Below are positions 44,613 to 54,220 of a stretch of DNA of 64,000 nt, piece after piece. The position numbers and the translations under genes were made by a program. How positions within the stretch are numbered: the first letter of the stretch is position 1; the number at the start of each line of letters is the position of its first letter. Origin of the DNA: Actinoplanes campanulatus (GTDB taxonomy: Bacteria; Actinomycetota; Actinomycetes; Mycobacteriales; Micromonosporaceae); the NCBI RefSeq assembly GCF_014647795.1, contig NZ_BMPW01000009.1:62001-126000 (forward strand). The letters run 5' to 3'. Under the pieces are notes generated by a model that did no database searches, was not told the DNA's origin, and saw only the letters and a list, made by a program, of their open reading frames with translations.

Positions 44613-46088
44613 ATGCGCAACGCGGGGCTGGGGTCCTGGCCGGCACGCCGGGCGGCCATGTCGCCCGGCAGCACCGCCCTGATCTTCGAGGAGCGGCGTA
44701 CGACGTACGCCCAACTGCATGAACGCACCTCGCGCCTGGCCGCGGCCCTGCGTGCCGCCGGGGTTCGGCCCGGGGACCGGGTCGCCTACCTCGGCCCGAA
44801 CCATCCGTCCCTGGTCGAGACGATGTTCGCGACCTGGGCGCTCGGCGCGGTCTTCGTGCCGATGAACTTCCGGCTGACCGAACCGGAGATCGAGTACCAG
44901 CTCCGGCACAGCGGGGCGGTCGCGTTGATCCACGCCCTGCCGGTGTCCTTGGAAGTCCCGATCAAAGTCGGACTCCCCGGATACGAGGACTTCCTCTCGG
45001 ATCTCGCGCGCTTCGACGAGCCGGTCACGCTCGACGACGTGGCCTGCATCCTCTACACGTCCGGCACCACCGGCCACCCCAAGGGCGCCGTGCTGACCCA
45101 CGGCAACCTGGTGTGGAACTGCTACAACCTGCTCGTCTGCGTCGACGTCGCCGGCGACGAGGTCACCCTTCTCAGCGCCCCGCTCTTCCACGTGGCGGCG
45201 CTCAACCAGTGCCTGCTGCCCACGTTCCTCAAGGGCGGCACTTCGGTGATCATGCCCGGCTGGGACGTCGACGGCTGCTTCGACGCCATCGCCCGGTACG
45301 GCGTGACCTGGATGTTCGGCGTCTCCACCATGTTCGCCGGCCTCTCCCGGTCACCCCGCTGGCCGACCGCCGACCTGTCCTCGGTGCGCTGCCTGATGAC
45401 CGGCGGCGCCGCCGTCCCGGAGGCGCTGATCCGCGCCTACCAGGACCGGGGCCTCGCGTTCTGCCAGGGCTACGGGATGACCGAGACCGCGCCCGGCGCC
45501 ACCTTCCTGGAGGCGCGGGAGAGCCGCGACCACGTCGGATCGGCCGGCCTGCCGGTCTTCTTCACCGACGTCCGCTGCGTGCGGCCCGACCTCACCCCGG
45601 CCCCGCCCGGCGAACCCGGCGAGGTGCTGGTCCGCGGCCCGAACGTGACCCCCGGCTACTGGAACGGCCCGGCCGCCACCGCCGCCGCCTTCACCGACGG
45701 CTGGTTCCGCTCCGGCGACCTGGCCGTCGTGGGGGAGGACGGCCATTTCCGCATCGTCGACCGCACCAAGGACATGTACATCTCCGGCGGCGAGAACGTC
45801 TACCCGGCCGAGGTGGAGGCCGCCATCTTCGAACACCCGGCGGTCGCCGAGGCCGCCGTCGTCGGCGTCCCGGACGAGAGGTGGGGCGAGGTCGGCCGCG
45901 CCTTCGTGGTCCCGGTCCCCGGCGCCGGCCTCAACCCCGGCGACATCCCGGCCCATCTGGCCGGGCGCCTGGCCAGATACAAGATCCCGGTGTACGTCGA
46001 CATCGTCACCGACCTCCCGAGAACCGGCTCCGGCAAGGTCCGCAAGGGCCCCCTCCGCGACCTCCCCCTGTCTCAGCCCGCTCGATAG
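44613..46088 (+). CDS. Acyl-CoA synthetase (AMP-forming)
   Basis: The 491-aa protein has the ANL-family motifs: [13 protein letters not shown] (P-loop-like), [34 protein letters not shown] and SGKVRKGPL (Lys). It activates a carboxylic acid as its CoA thioester. Last gene of the SDR-amidohydrolase-MaoC operon; together they could activate and shorten an aliphatic or alicyclic acid. The transcript probably ends at the hairpin at 46139-46177. Confidence 0.87.
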   Translation: MRNAGLGSWPARRAAMSPGSTALIFEERRTTYAQLHERTSRLAAALRAAGVRPGDRVAYLGPNHPSLVETMFATWALGAVFVPMNFRLTEPEIEYQLRHSGAVALIHALPVSLEVPIKVGLPGYEDFLSDLARFDEPVTLDDVACILYTSGTTGHPKGAVLTHGNLVWNCYNLLVCVDVAGDEVTLLSAPLFHVAALNQCLLPTFLKGGTSVIMPGWDVDGCFDAIARYGVTWMFGVSTMFAGLSRSPRWPTADLSSVRCLMTGGAAVPEALIRAYQDRGLAFCQGYGMTETAPGATFLEARESRDHVGSAGLPVFFTDVRCVRPDLTPAPPGEPGEVLVRGPNVTPGYWNGPAATAAAFTDGWFRSGDLAVVGEDGHFRIVDRTKDMYISGGENVYPAEVEAAIFEHPAVAEAAVVGVPDERWGEVGRAFVVPVPGAGLNPGDIPAHLAGRLARYKIPVYVDIVTDLPRTGSGKVRKGPLRDLPLSQPAR

Positions 46089-46138
46089 AGGGTGGCCAGA
46101 TCGATCAGGACGACGCCGGTGTCCGCGGTGGCGGCCCT

Positions 46139-46177
46139 CTTTCGTAACCACGGTTATGATAACCGTGGTTATGAAAG
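46139..46177. terminator. Double-palindrome hairpin overlapping the sirtuin stop codon
   Basis: Arms 46139-46156 and 46160-46177 (18 bases, one mismatch, three-base loop) lie between the convergent ligase and sirtuin genes. TTTC at one edge and GAAA at the other give a T-run-like tail in both directions. The right arm contains the sirtuin stop. Each arm is itself an imperfect repeat (AACC and GGTT). Confidence 0.7.
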
Positions 46178-46930
46178 ACTGGGCCAGGCGGCGGTGACCA
46201 GGGCCGGGAGGACGGTGGCGGCGGGGCCGTGCAGGTTGATGCCGGCGACCGCGTCCAGTGGGGTGGGCTGCGGGTTCACCTGGATCACGGTGGCGCCGAA
46301 CATGGCCGCCACCTTCGGGATCTCGGCGGCCGGGTAGACCAGGCCGGACGTGCCGATCGTCAGGAGCACGTCGCAGTCGGTCGCCTCCTGGACGGCCGTC
46401 TCCAGGATCTGCTCCGGCAGGGCCTCGCCGAACCACACCACGCCCGGGCGCACCGGGCCGGAACAGTGCTCGCAGCGTGGCGGGGCCAGCCGCCGGCCCT
46501 CCGAAGGCTCCTCGCCGTCGGGCATCGGGGCGGACCGGGCGCATGATGCGCAGCGCGGCTCGAACAGGCTGCCGTGCAGGTGCAGCGGGCCCGCCGACCC
46601 GGCGCGTTCGTGCAGGTCGTCCACATTCTGGGTGATGACGACACTGCGCGGGGTGCGCGCCTCGATGGCGGCGACCGCCTCGTGGCCGGGGTTGGGGTGG
46701 ACCCGGCGGATCACGGTGCGGCGCCACTCGTACCAACCCCAGACCAGGTCCGGGTCGTCCTGGAAGGCTTGCGGGGTGGCCAGTGCCTGAGCGTCGAAGC
46801 GCTCCCAGAGGCCGGTCAGCGCGTCCCGGAAGGTGGGCACGCCGCTCTCCGCCGAGATCCCCGCGCCGGTGAACACCACCACCCGTCGCGCCTGAGAGAG
46901 GACCTTCGCGGCCTCGCGCACCTCAACCAT
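46169..46930 (-). CDS. cobB: Sir2-family NAD-dependent protein deacylase
   Basis: The 253-aa sirtuin has [30 protein letters not shown], the catalytic HGS, two zinc Cys pairs (CASCA and CEHCS) and the NAD pocket [13 protein letters not shown]. It deacylates lysines of proteins such as acyl-CoA synthetases, several of which are encoded around it. GGGGGAT precedes ATG 46930. Placement next to acyl-CoA ligases may be meaningful but could be chance. Confidence 0.9.
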   Translation of the reverse strand: MVEVREAAKVLSQARRVVVFTGAGISAESGVPTFRDALTGLWERFDAQALATPQAFQDDPDLVWGWYEWRRTVIRRVHPNPGHEAVAAIEARTPRSVVITQNVDDLHERAGSAGPLHLHGSLFEPRCASCARSAPMPDGEEPSEGRRLAPPRCEHCSGPVRPGVVWFGEALPEQILETAVQEATDCDVLLTIGTSGLVYPAAEIPKVAAMFGATVIQVNPQPTPLDAVAGINLHGPAATVLPALVTAAWPSLS

Positions 46931-47054
46931 TCGATCCCCCAGCGCCGTCCGAACGTATTACCAGCACGAACGAGTGTCGCATCACCGCGGGAGCAGATGG
47001 GTCGTTGACTCACGGAGAGCGCGCGGAGGTGGTCGGTCGAATGTCCGAAGTGGG

Positions 47055-47285
47055 ATGCCGGTGAGTGACGAGGCCACCGAACCGCCCCCCGGCGCGGACC
47101 GCACCCGCCGTCTGCGCGCGGCCGGCGACCGTCTGCTCACCGTCGTCGGCGAGTGGACCGCGCCGGGCCCGCAGCGTCCGGAGTGGTCGGAGTCGAGCAT
47201 GAGCACCCTGGTCGGCGCGGTCACCGCGGCCGCCGGGATCCTCTTTCTGGCCGCCATGCTGGTCATCTGGTTCGCCCGCTCCTGA
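47055..47285 (+). CDS. Small membrane protein, hypothetical
   Basis: From ATG 47055 (or GTG 47061) the frame gives about 76 aa: a charged, Pro-rich N-terminal half and one C-terminal transmembrane helix (LVGAVTAAAGILFLAAMLVIW). The end overlaps the end of the convergent MFS gene by 23 bases. No family is recognised. A real gene is suggested mainly by the clean membrane segment. Confidence 0.45.
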   Translation: MPVSDEATEPPPGADRTRRLRAAGDRLLTVVGEWTAPGPQRPEWSESSMSTLVGAVTAAAGILFLAAMLVIWFARS

Positions 47286-48474
47286 GCGCCAGCACCGCCA
47301 CTGCGGTCACGCCCAACAGGCCACCGCTGACCAGGGCGAACGTTGCCGACGTGACGGATGCGAGCAGGCCGCCGCGGAGGTTGCCGAGTTCCGGGCCGGA
47401 GTGGCCGACGATCAGTTCGGCGGCCGACACCCGGCCCAGCATCGCGTCCGGGGTGTGCGTCTGGACGACCGTGCCGCGCGTGACCACCGCGACGGTGTCG
47501 GCGGCCCCGGCCACGGTGAGCAGCAGCAACGCGACCGATATGAGCGGCGCGACGCCGAGCAGGGCGATCGCCGCGCCCCAGACGGCCGCCGCCGCGAACA
47601 TGATCGGCGCGGGCCGGGCGCGCCGGGTGAAGACCCCGGAGAACAGCGAGGCGGCGACGCCACCCACGGCCAGGGCCGAGAACAACAATCCGAGGGTACG
47701 GGGATCGCCGCCGAATCGTTCCGCGTTCAGCACCGGGAACAGGCTCACCGGCATGGCCAGCACGGTCATCGCGAGGTCGGTGAGCAGCGCGCCCCGAACC
47801 GCCCGGTGCCCGGCCAGGAACCGCAGCCCGGCCAGCGCCGCCCGCACCCCGGGCCGGGACGCCTCGCCGGCCGGCGGCATCGGCGGCAGCGTGGCGGCGG
47901 CGCCCAGCATCACCACGAAGGACAGGGTGTCGGCGAGGAAGCAGCCGCCCACCCCGGCCGAGGCGATGAGAAGCCCCCCGAGCGCCGGCCCGAGCAGCAT
48001 CGACGCCTGGAAGGCGATCCGGTTCAGGGCCAGGCCGGCGGCGAGTTCCGGCGCGGGCAGCAGCCGGGGCAGGATCGCCCGGGACGCGGGCCCGGCCCCG
48101 GCCGCGAACGACGACTGCACCGCGACGAGCCCGAGCAGCACGCCCACCGGCAGCCCGCCGGCGAACGCCTGCACAGCCAGCAGCCCCGCGCACACGGTCT
48201 GCCCGGCGACGCAGATCAGATAGAAGCGGCGCCGGTCCCCGTGATCGGCCAGTGTGCCCGCGAACAGCCCGAACACCAGCAGCGGCAGCCCGGACGCCAG
48301 CCCCGCCGCTCCGGTCCACACCGGGCTCCGGGTGGTCTCCCACACCTGGTAGAGGACCGCGACCAGCGCCATCTGGCCGCCCAGCCCGGAGCACACGCGC
48401 CCGATCCACCAGCGGCGGAAGTGAGGTGAGGTGCGCAGCGGGGAGACGTCGATCAGGGCGTTGTTCAATGGCAT
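47263..48474 (-). CDS. MFS transporter (DHA3-like)
   Basis: From ATG 48474 (GGGAAAG upstream) the product is 403 aa with about 12 hydrophobic helices and the loop GTLADHGDRRRFYLI. LRTSPHFRRWWIGRVCSGLG at the N terminus is typical of DHA3 exporters such as macrolide and multidrug pumps. Expression could start just beyond the terminator of the pectate-lyase-like gene. Confidence 0.82.
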   Translation of the reverse strand: MPLNNALIDVSPLRTSPHFRRWWIGRVCSGLGGQMALVAVLYQVWETTRSPVWTGAAGLASGLPLLVFGLFAGTLADHGDRRRFYLICVAGQTVCAGLLAVQAFAGGLPVGVLLGLVAVQSSFAAGAGPASRAILPRLLPAPELAAGLALNRIAFQASMLLGPALGGLLIASAGVGGCFLADTLSFVVMLGAAATLPPMPPAGEASRPGVRAALAGLRFLAGHRAVRGALLTDLAMTVLAMPVSLFPVLNAERFGGDPRTLGLLFSALAVGGVAASLFSGVFTRRARPAPIMFAAAAVWGAAIALLGVAPLISVALLLLTVAGAADTVAVVTRGTVVQTHTPDAMLGRVSAAELIVGHSGPELGNLRGGLLASVTSATFALVSGGLLGVTAVAVLALRSGRTR

Positions 48475-48500
48475 GGCGGCTTTCCCGTACAAAAGGAATC

Positions 48501-48528
48501 GCCCGCCTGCCGGAAGTGGCAGGCGGGC
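48501..48528 (-). terminator. Rho-independent-like terminator of the pectate-lyase-like gene
   Basis: Perfect 11-base arms (48501-48511, 48518-48528) with a six-base loop sit 11 bases after the stop of the secreted protein gene. On the minus strand GATTCCTTTTG follows, an actual T-rich tail. Confidence 0.8.
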
Positions 48529-48539
48529 GAGTCAGCCGA

Positions 48540-50339
48540 TCAGAGTGAGACGGCCTTGCCGCCGAGGGTGATGGCCAGGCGGCCGTCCGAGGCGAACGAC
48601 CAGGCCAGCGCGCCGGTGAAGTTCGCGCAGCGGGCGCCGTTCGTGCCGGACCAGAACTGGTTGGTGCTGTCCGCGGTGCCGATGATGCGGTCGTTCGTGC
48701 CGCTGGAGCTGCGGCACGAGGTGTTGTTGGTGAAGACCGACGTGCCGGCGTCGAAGTTGAAGTTGCGCTCTGTGTTGTCGATGCTCAGGTTGTTGGAGAT
48801 CGTCATCGATCCCGGGTTGCTGTTGTAGGTGAACCCGTGCTTGCCGTTCTTGTAGGCCACGGTCCGCTTCACGATGTGGTTGACCCCGATGTCCTCACCG
48901 CCGAGCTTGAAGCCGTTGCGGTCGCCGTTGCCGGCCTGCGAGCCGTCGCTGAGCGTGCCGTTGTTGTAGGCGAGCGAGTCCTCGATGGTCACCACGCCGA
49001 TCGGCCCGGTGTCGGTCTTGGTGTAGAGGTCCCAGCCGTCGTCGATGTTGTTGTGCGAGACCGCGTACCGGAAGACGTTGCCCGATCCGACGGTCAGCTT
49101 GGCCGCGAAGCCGTCCGCGTCCTCACCGTCCGAGTCGGCGTTGTCGTGTGATTCGGCGCTGAGGATCAGGTTGTTCGCCGGCCACTGGGCGGCCGGGGTG
49201 TCCGACGCGATCCGGGACAACTGGAGACCGGTGTCCCGGTTGAAGCGGGTGATCGTGCGCTCCAGGATGTTGTTGCTGCCGCCCACGAAGATGCCGTTGT
49301 CGCCGGCGCGCTCGACGACGATGCCGTAGACCCGCCAGTAGTTGCCGTTGACCGCGAGACCACGGGCCGCGGTGTCCTCGGCCTGCGCCGAGAAGTTCAA
49401 GACCGGCACTTCACCGGGGTACGCGGAAATCGTCTTCAACGCACCGGACGACCCGTTGTTGCCGGGCGCGATGGTGACCGTCGACGAGTGCGCGTAGGTG
49501 CCGCCGCGCAGGTAGATCGTGCCGCCCGCGGCGATCCGGGTGATCGCCGAGGTGAGCGTGGTCGGTGCCGCCACCGTCCCGGCCGCGCTGTCGGTGCCGT
49601 TCGGCGCCACGTAGAGGGCGCTGCTCGACGGCGGCGGGGAGGAGGAACTGGCCGACGGTGAGACCGACGTCGACGGAGAGGTGGTCGGCGACGACGTCGG
49701 CGTCGACACTCCGTCGTCGACGAGGACGTCGTCGAAACGGCCCGCCGCGTACTCGGTGAGCAGCCCGATCCGGCCCGCCGTGATGGTGCTGTCGGTGGCC
49801 GACCCGACGCTCGTGCCGTTGACCGACCCGCTGATCGTGGTCCCGTTGACGGTCAGCTTCAGCGTGTAGAACGTGCTCGCCGAAATCGTCTGGCTCAGGC
49901 TGCCCAGCACCGTGACGCTGCTGCCGTTCATGGTCTCCAACTGGACCCGGTTGGCGCCGGTCAGCGACAGCCGGTACATCTTCGTCGCCCCGGCGGCGCG
50001 GGCGGTCAGCGCCACCACGCCGGAGGTCGAACCGAATGTGGTCGCCTTCACCTTCGCCTGGACCGAGTAGTTGGTCCACGAGGTCGTTCCGGCGAATTGC
50101 CGGGCCCTGGTGTTGGTGCTGTCCGACTGCTGGAACACCTGCGTGCCGTCGCTCACCACCGACCAGGTGCCGCCCGATTTCGACCACCCGCTGGTGCTGC
50201 CGGCCTCGAAGTCGGCGGAGAACAGGGTGGCCGCCTCGGCGGTGCCGATCGTGACGAAGACACCGGCCGCGACCAGGCCGGCGAGTCCGGCGGCGCCGAG
50301 CGAACGGCGCAGTCCGCGGGCCCGTGGATGGGATGACAT
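48540..50339 (-). CDS. Secreted pectate-lyase-like (PL9-type) beta-helix protein
   Basis: ATG 50339 (AAGGAG upstream) gives 599 aa. A signal peptide (basic RGLRRS, hydrophobic GAAGLAGLVAAGVFVTIG, cut after AEA) is followed by a concanavalin-like domain (about 40-215), a Ser/Pro/Thr linker (about 220-245) and a right-handed beta-helix (250-599) with Asn-rich turns. DADGFAAKLTVGSGNVFRYA and NNIDDGWDLYTK match family-9 pectate lyases, whose calcium sites use Asp and whose base is a Lys. It should cleave pectin-like polysaccharide outside the cell. Confidence 0.82.
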   Translation of the reverse strand: MSSHPRARGLRRSLGAAGLAGLVAAGVFVTIGTAEAATLFSADFEAGSTSGWSKSGGTWSVVSDGTQVFQQSDSTNTRARQFAGTTSWTNYSVQAKVKATTFGSTSGVVALTARAAGATKMYRLSLTGANRVQLETMNGSSVTVLGSLSQTISASTFYTLKLTVNGTTISGSVNGTSVGSATDSTITAGRIGLLTEYAAGRFDDVLVDDGVSTPTSSPTTSPSTSVSPSASSSSPPPSSSALYVAPNGTDSAAGTVAAPTTLTSAITRIAAGGTIYLRGGTYAHSSTVTIAPGNNGSSGALKTISAYPGEVPVLNFSAQAEDTAARGLAVNGNYWRVYGIVVERAGDNGIFVGGSNNILERTITRFNRDTGLQLSRIASDTPAAQWPANNLILSAESHDNADSDGEDADGFAAKLTVGSGNVFRYAVSHNNIDDGWDLYTKTDTGPIGVVTIEDSLAYNNGTLSDGSQAGNGDRNGFKLGGEDIGVNHIVKRTVAYKNGKHGFTYNSNPGSMTISNNLSIDNTERNFNFDAGTSVFTNNTSCRSSSGTNDRIIGTADSTNQFWSGTNGARCANFTGALAWSFASDGRLAITLGGKAVSL

Positions 50340-50460
50340 GGGGGATTCTCCTTGTCGCAAAGGGATCCCCGCCGGGCGCGGTGCAGCCGTCCGCGATCGC
50401 ATTAAATGGCGGCGGACGTGCAGCGTGGGGGATGTTCCGGCGGGGGCACCGTTGGGGACG

Positions 50461-50530
50461 GATTCCGAGTTGGAATCTGCCACCGGGCATTACCGCCCGT
50501 CAACGGAATCCATTTGCAGGTTTGTTGCAG
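50461..50530 (-). promoter_or_regulatory. Candidate operators upstream of the pectate-lyase-like gene
   Basis: GATTCC-N5-GGAATC is a perfect small palindrome at 50461-50477. Two TTGCAG copies (50514-50519, 50525-50530) are spaced 11 bases, one helical turn. They lie 120-190 bases before the secreted enzyme's start and could be sugar-responsive sites. The 3' end of the sterol-oxidase gene is only nine bases away, so that unit's terminator region is shared. Confidence 0.35.
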
Positions 50531-50538
50531 TAATGCTT

Positions 50539-52116
50539 TCAGACGTTGGCGGCGAGGAACTCGTCCAGGCAGCGCTCGGCGTTCGCGGTGACCGTCAGGG
50601 CCGGGTTGGCGAGGCACGCGGAGCCGGGCAGCAGGGCGCTGTCCACGCAGTACAGGTTCTGGTATCCGGCCACCTTTCCGGTGAAGTCGGTGGCCCTGCC
50701 CATCACCAGACCGCCGAGCGGGTGGTAGGTGTTGCGCGACCCCAGACCCATGCCGGTGTTCCGGTCGTAGGACGGCAGCCCGGTCAGCAGCGAACCCTTC
50801 GAGCCCTCGGTACGCCACCACAGCCGGGTGGCCAGATCCCGCCCGGCCTTGTCACCGGCGGTCTCCATCTCGGCGTACGGCCAGTAGACCTTCCCGGCGC
50901 CGGTGGCCGCGTCGTACCGGATCTCGCCACGTTCCGGGATCAGGGTGGTGATCAGATGCGCGGTGGTCGCCGGCAGCCAGGACGGGATCGGCGCCGCCTC
51001 CCAGGCCATGGCGGCCCGCGCGTACGGGTTCGCGTCGTCGAAGAACCGCACGTTGCCCGGTCCGCCCTGGGCGTGCCCGACCGCCTTGCGCAGGTTGAGC
51101 CGGGCGATCAGGAAGTCGCCGTTGTTGCCCCAGCCCTTGCCCACCTCGGTGCTGGTCAGCCGGGGGAGACGGCCGCGCGCCCGGGAGGTGAGCAGCAGTG
51201 ATGTGCTGTTCAGTGAGCCGGCCGCCAGGAAGACGAACTCGGCCGTGAACGTCTTGCTCGCGAGGACCCCACCGCGCTCGTCGATCTGCCGGGCGGCCGC
51301 CTCCATCATCGAGGATCCGGATACCTCGCGAAGTTCGGTCACCTCGTGCAGCGGATAGATAGTGACATGTCCGGTTTGCTGGGCCCAGGCCAGATAGTTG
51401 TGGTCGACGCTGTTCTTCGCGCCCGAGTTGCTGCCGAACGGCCCCTCACCGATCGTGTGGCAGGCCCGCACCCGCCCGGCCAGCTCATCCCGGATCACGT
51501 TCCAGTCGACCCCGAACGGCACCGGTACGGGCGTGCGGCCGAACTCCGCGATGTACTCCAGCCACGCGCGCGCCCCCGCGTACCCCGGCTGATTTTGAAT
51601 GTCGGCGGGAATCGGCGCGGCGCCCAGATTCTGCCGCGCGCGCGGCCAGTAGACGTCCTCGAACGTGGTGTACGACAGCTCGGCCGGATAGACCCGCTCC
51701 CAGTCGGCGCGGCGCGGCTGCGGCAGGTACATGCCGATGACCAGCGACCCGCCGCCCACCCCGGCTCCGCACATCACCTGGATGCCGTCGCCCACGTGTT
51801 TCTGGATGAGCCCGGCGCCCCGCTCGATGGTCTTGCTGACGTCGAGGCCGAGTGGCGGTTTGTCGGCGAACCACGCGCACCGCCAGTCCGGGTTGCTGAT
51901 CGTGCAGAACGTGTTCCCGGAGCCGTCCAGATCCCAGCGCCGGCCCCGTTCCAGGACGGTCACCTCCATCCCGGCCTGGGCCAGCCGGTACGCGGCCACC
52001 GCGCCGGCGAACCCGCTGCCGATCACCAGGGCGGTCCGGCCCTGGAGGTTGCGCCGGGCCAGGCCGGGCAGGAACAGCCCGGCCGCGCTCGCTTGCAGAA
52101 GAGTCCGGCGTTTCAC
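50539..52116 (-). CDS. Cholesterol-oxidase-like GMC flavoprotein with Tat-like leader
   Basis: GTG 52116 overlaps the upstream thiolase stop (GTGA) and gives 525 aa beginning VKRRTLLQASAAGLFLPGLA, a twin-arginine-like leader. FAD binding follows: VIGSGFAGAVAAYRLAQAG and ERG, then GGGSLVIG and the C-terminal TYHPLGGLVMG and PALTVTANAERC of GMC oxidoreductases. Closest in layout to class I cholesterol oxidases (3-beta-hydroxysterol to 4-en-3-one). Its location at the end of a sterol-type thiolase operon supports this. Start further upstream would not fit the overlap. Confidence 0.82.
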   Translation of the reverse strand: MKRRTLLQASAAGLFLPGLARRNLQGRTALVIGSGFAGAVAAYRLAQAGMEVTVLERGRRWDLDGSGNTFCTISNPDWRCAWFADKPPLGLDVSKTIERGAGLIQKHVGDGIQVMCGAGVGGGSLVIGMYLPQPRRADWERVYPAELSYTTFEDVYWPRARQNLGAAPIPADIQNQPGYAGARAWLEYIAEFGRTPVPVPFGVDWNVIRDELAGRVRACHTIGEGPFGSNSGAKNSVDHNYLAWAQQTGHVTIYPLHEVTELREVSGSSMMEAAARQIDERGGVLASKTFTAEFVFLAAGSLNSTSLLLTSRARGRLPRLTSTEVGKGWGNNGDFLIARLNLRKAVGHAQGGPGNVRFFDDANPYARAAMAWEAAPIPSWLPATTAHLITTLIPERGEIRYDAATGAGKVYWPYAEMETAGDKAGRDLATRLWWRTEGSKGSLLTGLPSYDRNTGMGLGSRNTYHPLGGLVMGRATDFTGKVAGYQNLYCVDSALLPGSACLANPALTVTANAERCLDEFLAANV

Positions 52117-53264
52117 GGCTGCCTCCCGACCACCCACATGGAGAAGAACTGCGACCCGCCCCCGTACGCGTGCCCGAGCGCCGTCGCCGCGCCCGGCACC
52201 TGGTGCTTTCCGGCCCGGCCCATCACCTGCATGGCCGCCTCGGCGAACCGCAGCAGGCCGGAGGCGCCGATCGGGTTGGAGCAGAGGACCCCGCCGGACG
52301 GGTTGACCGGCAGCGCTCCGCCGATCCGGGTCTCACCGGATTCGACCAGCTTCCAGCCCTGCCCCTGTCCGACAAATCCGACATTCTCCAGCCACATCGG
52401 CTCGAACCATGAAAAAGGAACATAAAGCTCAGCGACGTCGATATCGTCGAGCGGGTCCTCGATGCCGGCGGCTTTGAACACGGCGCGCGCGGCCGTCGAT
52501 CCGGCGCGCGGATTGACGTGGTCCTTACCGGAATAGAACGTCGGCTCGGTCCGCATGGCCGTCGCCCTGATCCAGGCCACCTGCCGCGATGACGCCTCGG
52601 CGGCCGCCTGATCGCCGATGACCACGGCGCAGGCGCCGTCGGAGGAGGGGCACGTCTCGTCGTACCGGATCGGATCCCACAGCATGGGGGACCGCTGCAC
52701 CGATTCAAGCGTGATGTCCGGTTGCTGCAGATGCGCGTGGGGGTTGAGGGCCCCGTTGCGGCGGTCCTTCACCGCCACCAGCGCACCGATGTGCTCCGGA
52801 GCATGAGACTTCCGGATATATGAGCGAATATGGGGAGCGAAGTAGCCTCCCGCCCCCGCGGTGATCGGCGCGCTGAACGGCGGCTGGATCGACAGCGCCC
52901 ACATCGCGTTCGACTCCGACTGCTTCTCGAACGCCACCGCCAGCACCCGCCGGTGCACCCCGGCCCGGATCAGGCTGGTCGCCACGATCGCCGTCGCCCC
53001 GCCCACCGACCCGGCGGTGTGCACCCGCAGCAGCGGCTTCCCGGCCGCCCCGATCGCGTCGGCGAGGAACAGCTCGGGCATCATCACGCCCTCGAACAGG
53101 TCCGGCGCCTTACCCAGCACCACCGCGTCGATCTGATCCCATGCGGTCCCCGCGTCGGCCAGCGCCCGGTCGATCGCCTCCCGGCACAGCCCGGCCATCG
53201 ACACGTCGGTGCGCCGGGTGCGGTGCTCCGTCTGCCCGGTTCCGAGTACAGCGGCCCTGCGCAT
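52113..53264 (-). CDS. Lipid-transfer-protein-type thiolase, first of pair (Ltp3/Ltp4-like)
   Basis: ATG 53264 overlaps the stop of the other thiolase; ATG 53267 is one codon earlier. The ~383-aa protein has the SCP2-thiolase fold: HTAGSVGGATAI where ordinary thiolases have a catalytic Cys, FYSGKDHVNPR, ELYVPFSWFE, and a GHAYGGGSQ end with the His and Gly motif. Lack of the Cys suggests aldolase or non-standard chemistry, as described for steroid Ltp proteins. Paired with DUF35 upstream, it most likely acts in sterol side-chain cleavage. Confidence 0.8.
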   Translation of the reverse strand: MRRAAVLGTGQTEHRTRRTDVSMAGLCREAIDRALADAGTAWDQIDAVVLGKAPDLFEGVMMPELFLADAIGAAGKPLLRVHTAGSVGGATAIVATSLIRAGVHRRVLAVAFEKQSESNAMWALSIQPPFSAPITAGAGGYFAPHIRSYIRKSHAPEHIGALVAVKDRRNGALNPHAHLQQPDITLESVQRSPMLWDPIRYDETCPSSDGACAVVIGDQAAAEASSRQVAWIRATAMRTEPTFYSGKDHVNPRAGSTAARAVFKAAGIEDPLDDIDVAELYVPFSWFEPMWLENVGFVGQGQGWKLVESGETRIGGALPVNPSGGVLCSNPIGASGLLRFAEAAMQVMGRAGKHQVPGAATALGHAYGGGSQFFSMWVVGRQP

Positions 53265-54220
53265 CACGCCTCCAGCACACAGACGAGGTTCTGCTGCAAC
53301 GCGGGCCCGCTCGTGGCGTGCCCCACCGCGGTCCGCGCCCGCCCGGACATCACCTCGCCGGCCGCCGCCCCGATCCGCGACAACCCGGCCGAGAACATCG
53401 CGTTCGCGCCGAACGGCAGGTAGGAGCCGGCCCGGACGACCTCACGCAGCAGCAGCTCCTGATGGGTGAACGGGGCGTGCAGCGCGGCCACGTCCACCGC
53501 GCCGTCCACACCGGCGTCCCGCGCCGCCGCGACCGCCGACGGCACCGTGGTCAGATCCCGCTCACCGAGGCCCTGCGGATCCACCCGATGCGCGAAACCG
53601 GAGATCCGGGCGGGGCGCTCCCGCAGACCGCGGGCACGATCATTCGCGGCCAGGACGACCGCCGCGACACCGTCGGCGACGCGCGCCACGTCGTGTTCCC
53701 GCAGCGGACAGGAGAGGTACGGCCCCTCCGCGCGCCGTCCCGCCACCCGGGCCATGTCGTCCTCGGTGAACAGTCCCGCGTCCAGTGCGAGCCGGGCCTG
53801 CAACGCCGCGATGCTCACCGCCCCCGGCCACAGCGGCGCCACCGTGTACGGGTCCAGCTGCAACGACAGCACCCGGTCCAGATCGCCGGCCGTGCCCTTG
53901 CCGAACCCGTACACCAGCGCGGTCTCCGCCTCACCGGCCAGGATCTTGAGGTAGGCCTCGTACAGCGCCCACGCCGCGTCCATCTCCACGTGCGACTCGG
54001 CGATCGGCGGCACCGCCCCGATCGCGTCCACCGCGCTGACGAAGGAGAACGCCCGCCCGGCCAGGTAGTCCGACGACCCGGAGCACCAGAAGTCGACCTC
54101 GCGGCGGCCCAGCCCGGCGTCCGCCAGCGCGGCCGTGATGACCGGGACCAGCGTCTCCACCCCGCTCGTGGTGAGCGAGGTGTCCGCGTGCGCGAACCCG
54201 ACGACCGCGACGGTGTTCAC
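53264..54220 (-). CDS. Lipid-transfer-protein-type thiolase, second of pair
   Basis: GTG 54220 overlaps the DUF35 stop (GTGA), giving 318 aa. VNTVAVVGFAHADTSLTTSG opens an SCP2-thiolase-like fold with DFWCSGSSDYLAG, ALVYGFGKGTAGDLDR and ALHAPFTHQELLL. It is shorter than the first thiolase; together they resemble the paired Ltp3/Ltp4 genes next to a DUF35 gene in mycobacterial cholesterol loci. Probably they form a complex with DUF35. Confidence 0.8.
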   Translation of the reverse strand: MNTVAVVGFAHADTSLTTSGVETLVPVITAALADAGLGRREVDFWCSGSSDYLAGRAFSFVSAVDAIGAVPPIAESHVEMDAAWALYEAYLKILAGEAETALVYGFGKGTAGDLDRVLSLQLDPYTVAPLWPGAVSIAALQARLALDAGLFTEDDMARVAGRRAEGPYLSCPLREHDVARVADGVAAVVLAANDRARGLRERPARISGFAHRVDPQGLGERDLTTVPSAVAAARDAGVDGAVDVAALHAPFTHQELLLREVVRAGSYLPFGANAMFSAGLSRIGAAAGEVMSGRARTAVGHATSGPALQQNLVCVLEA

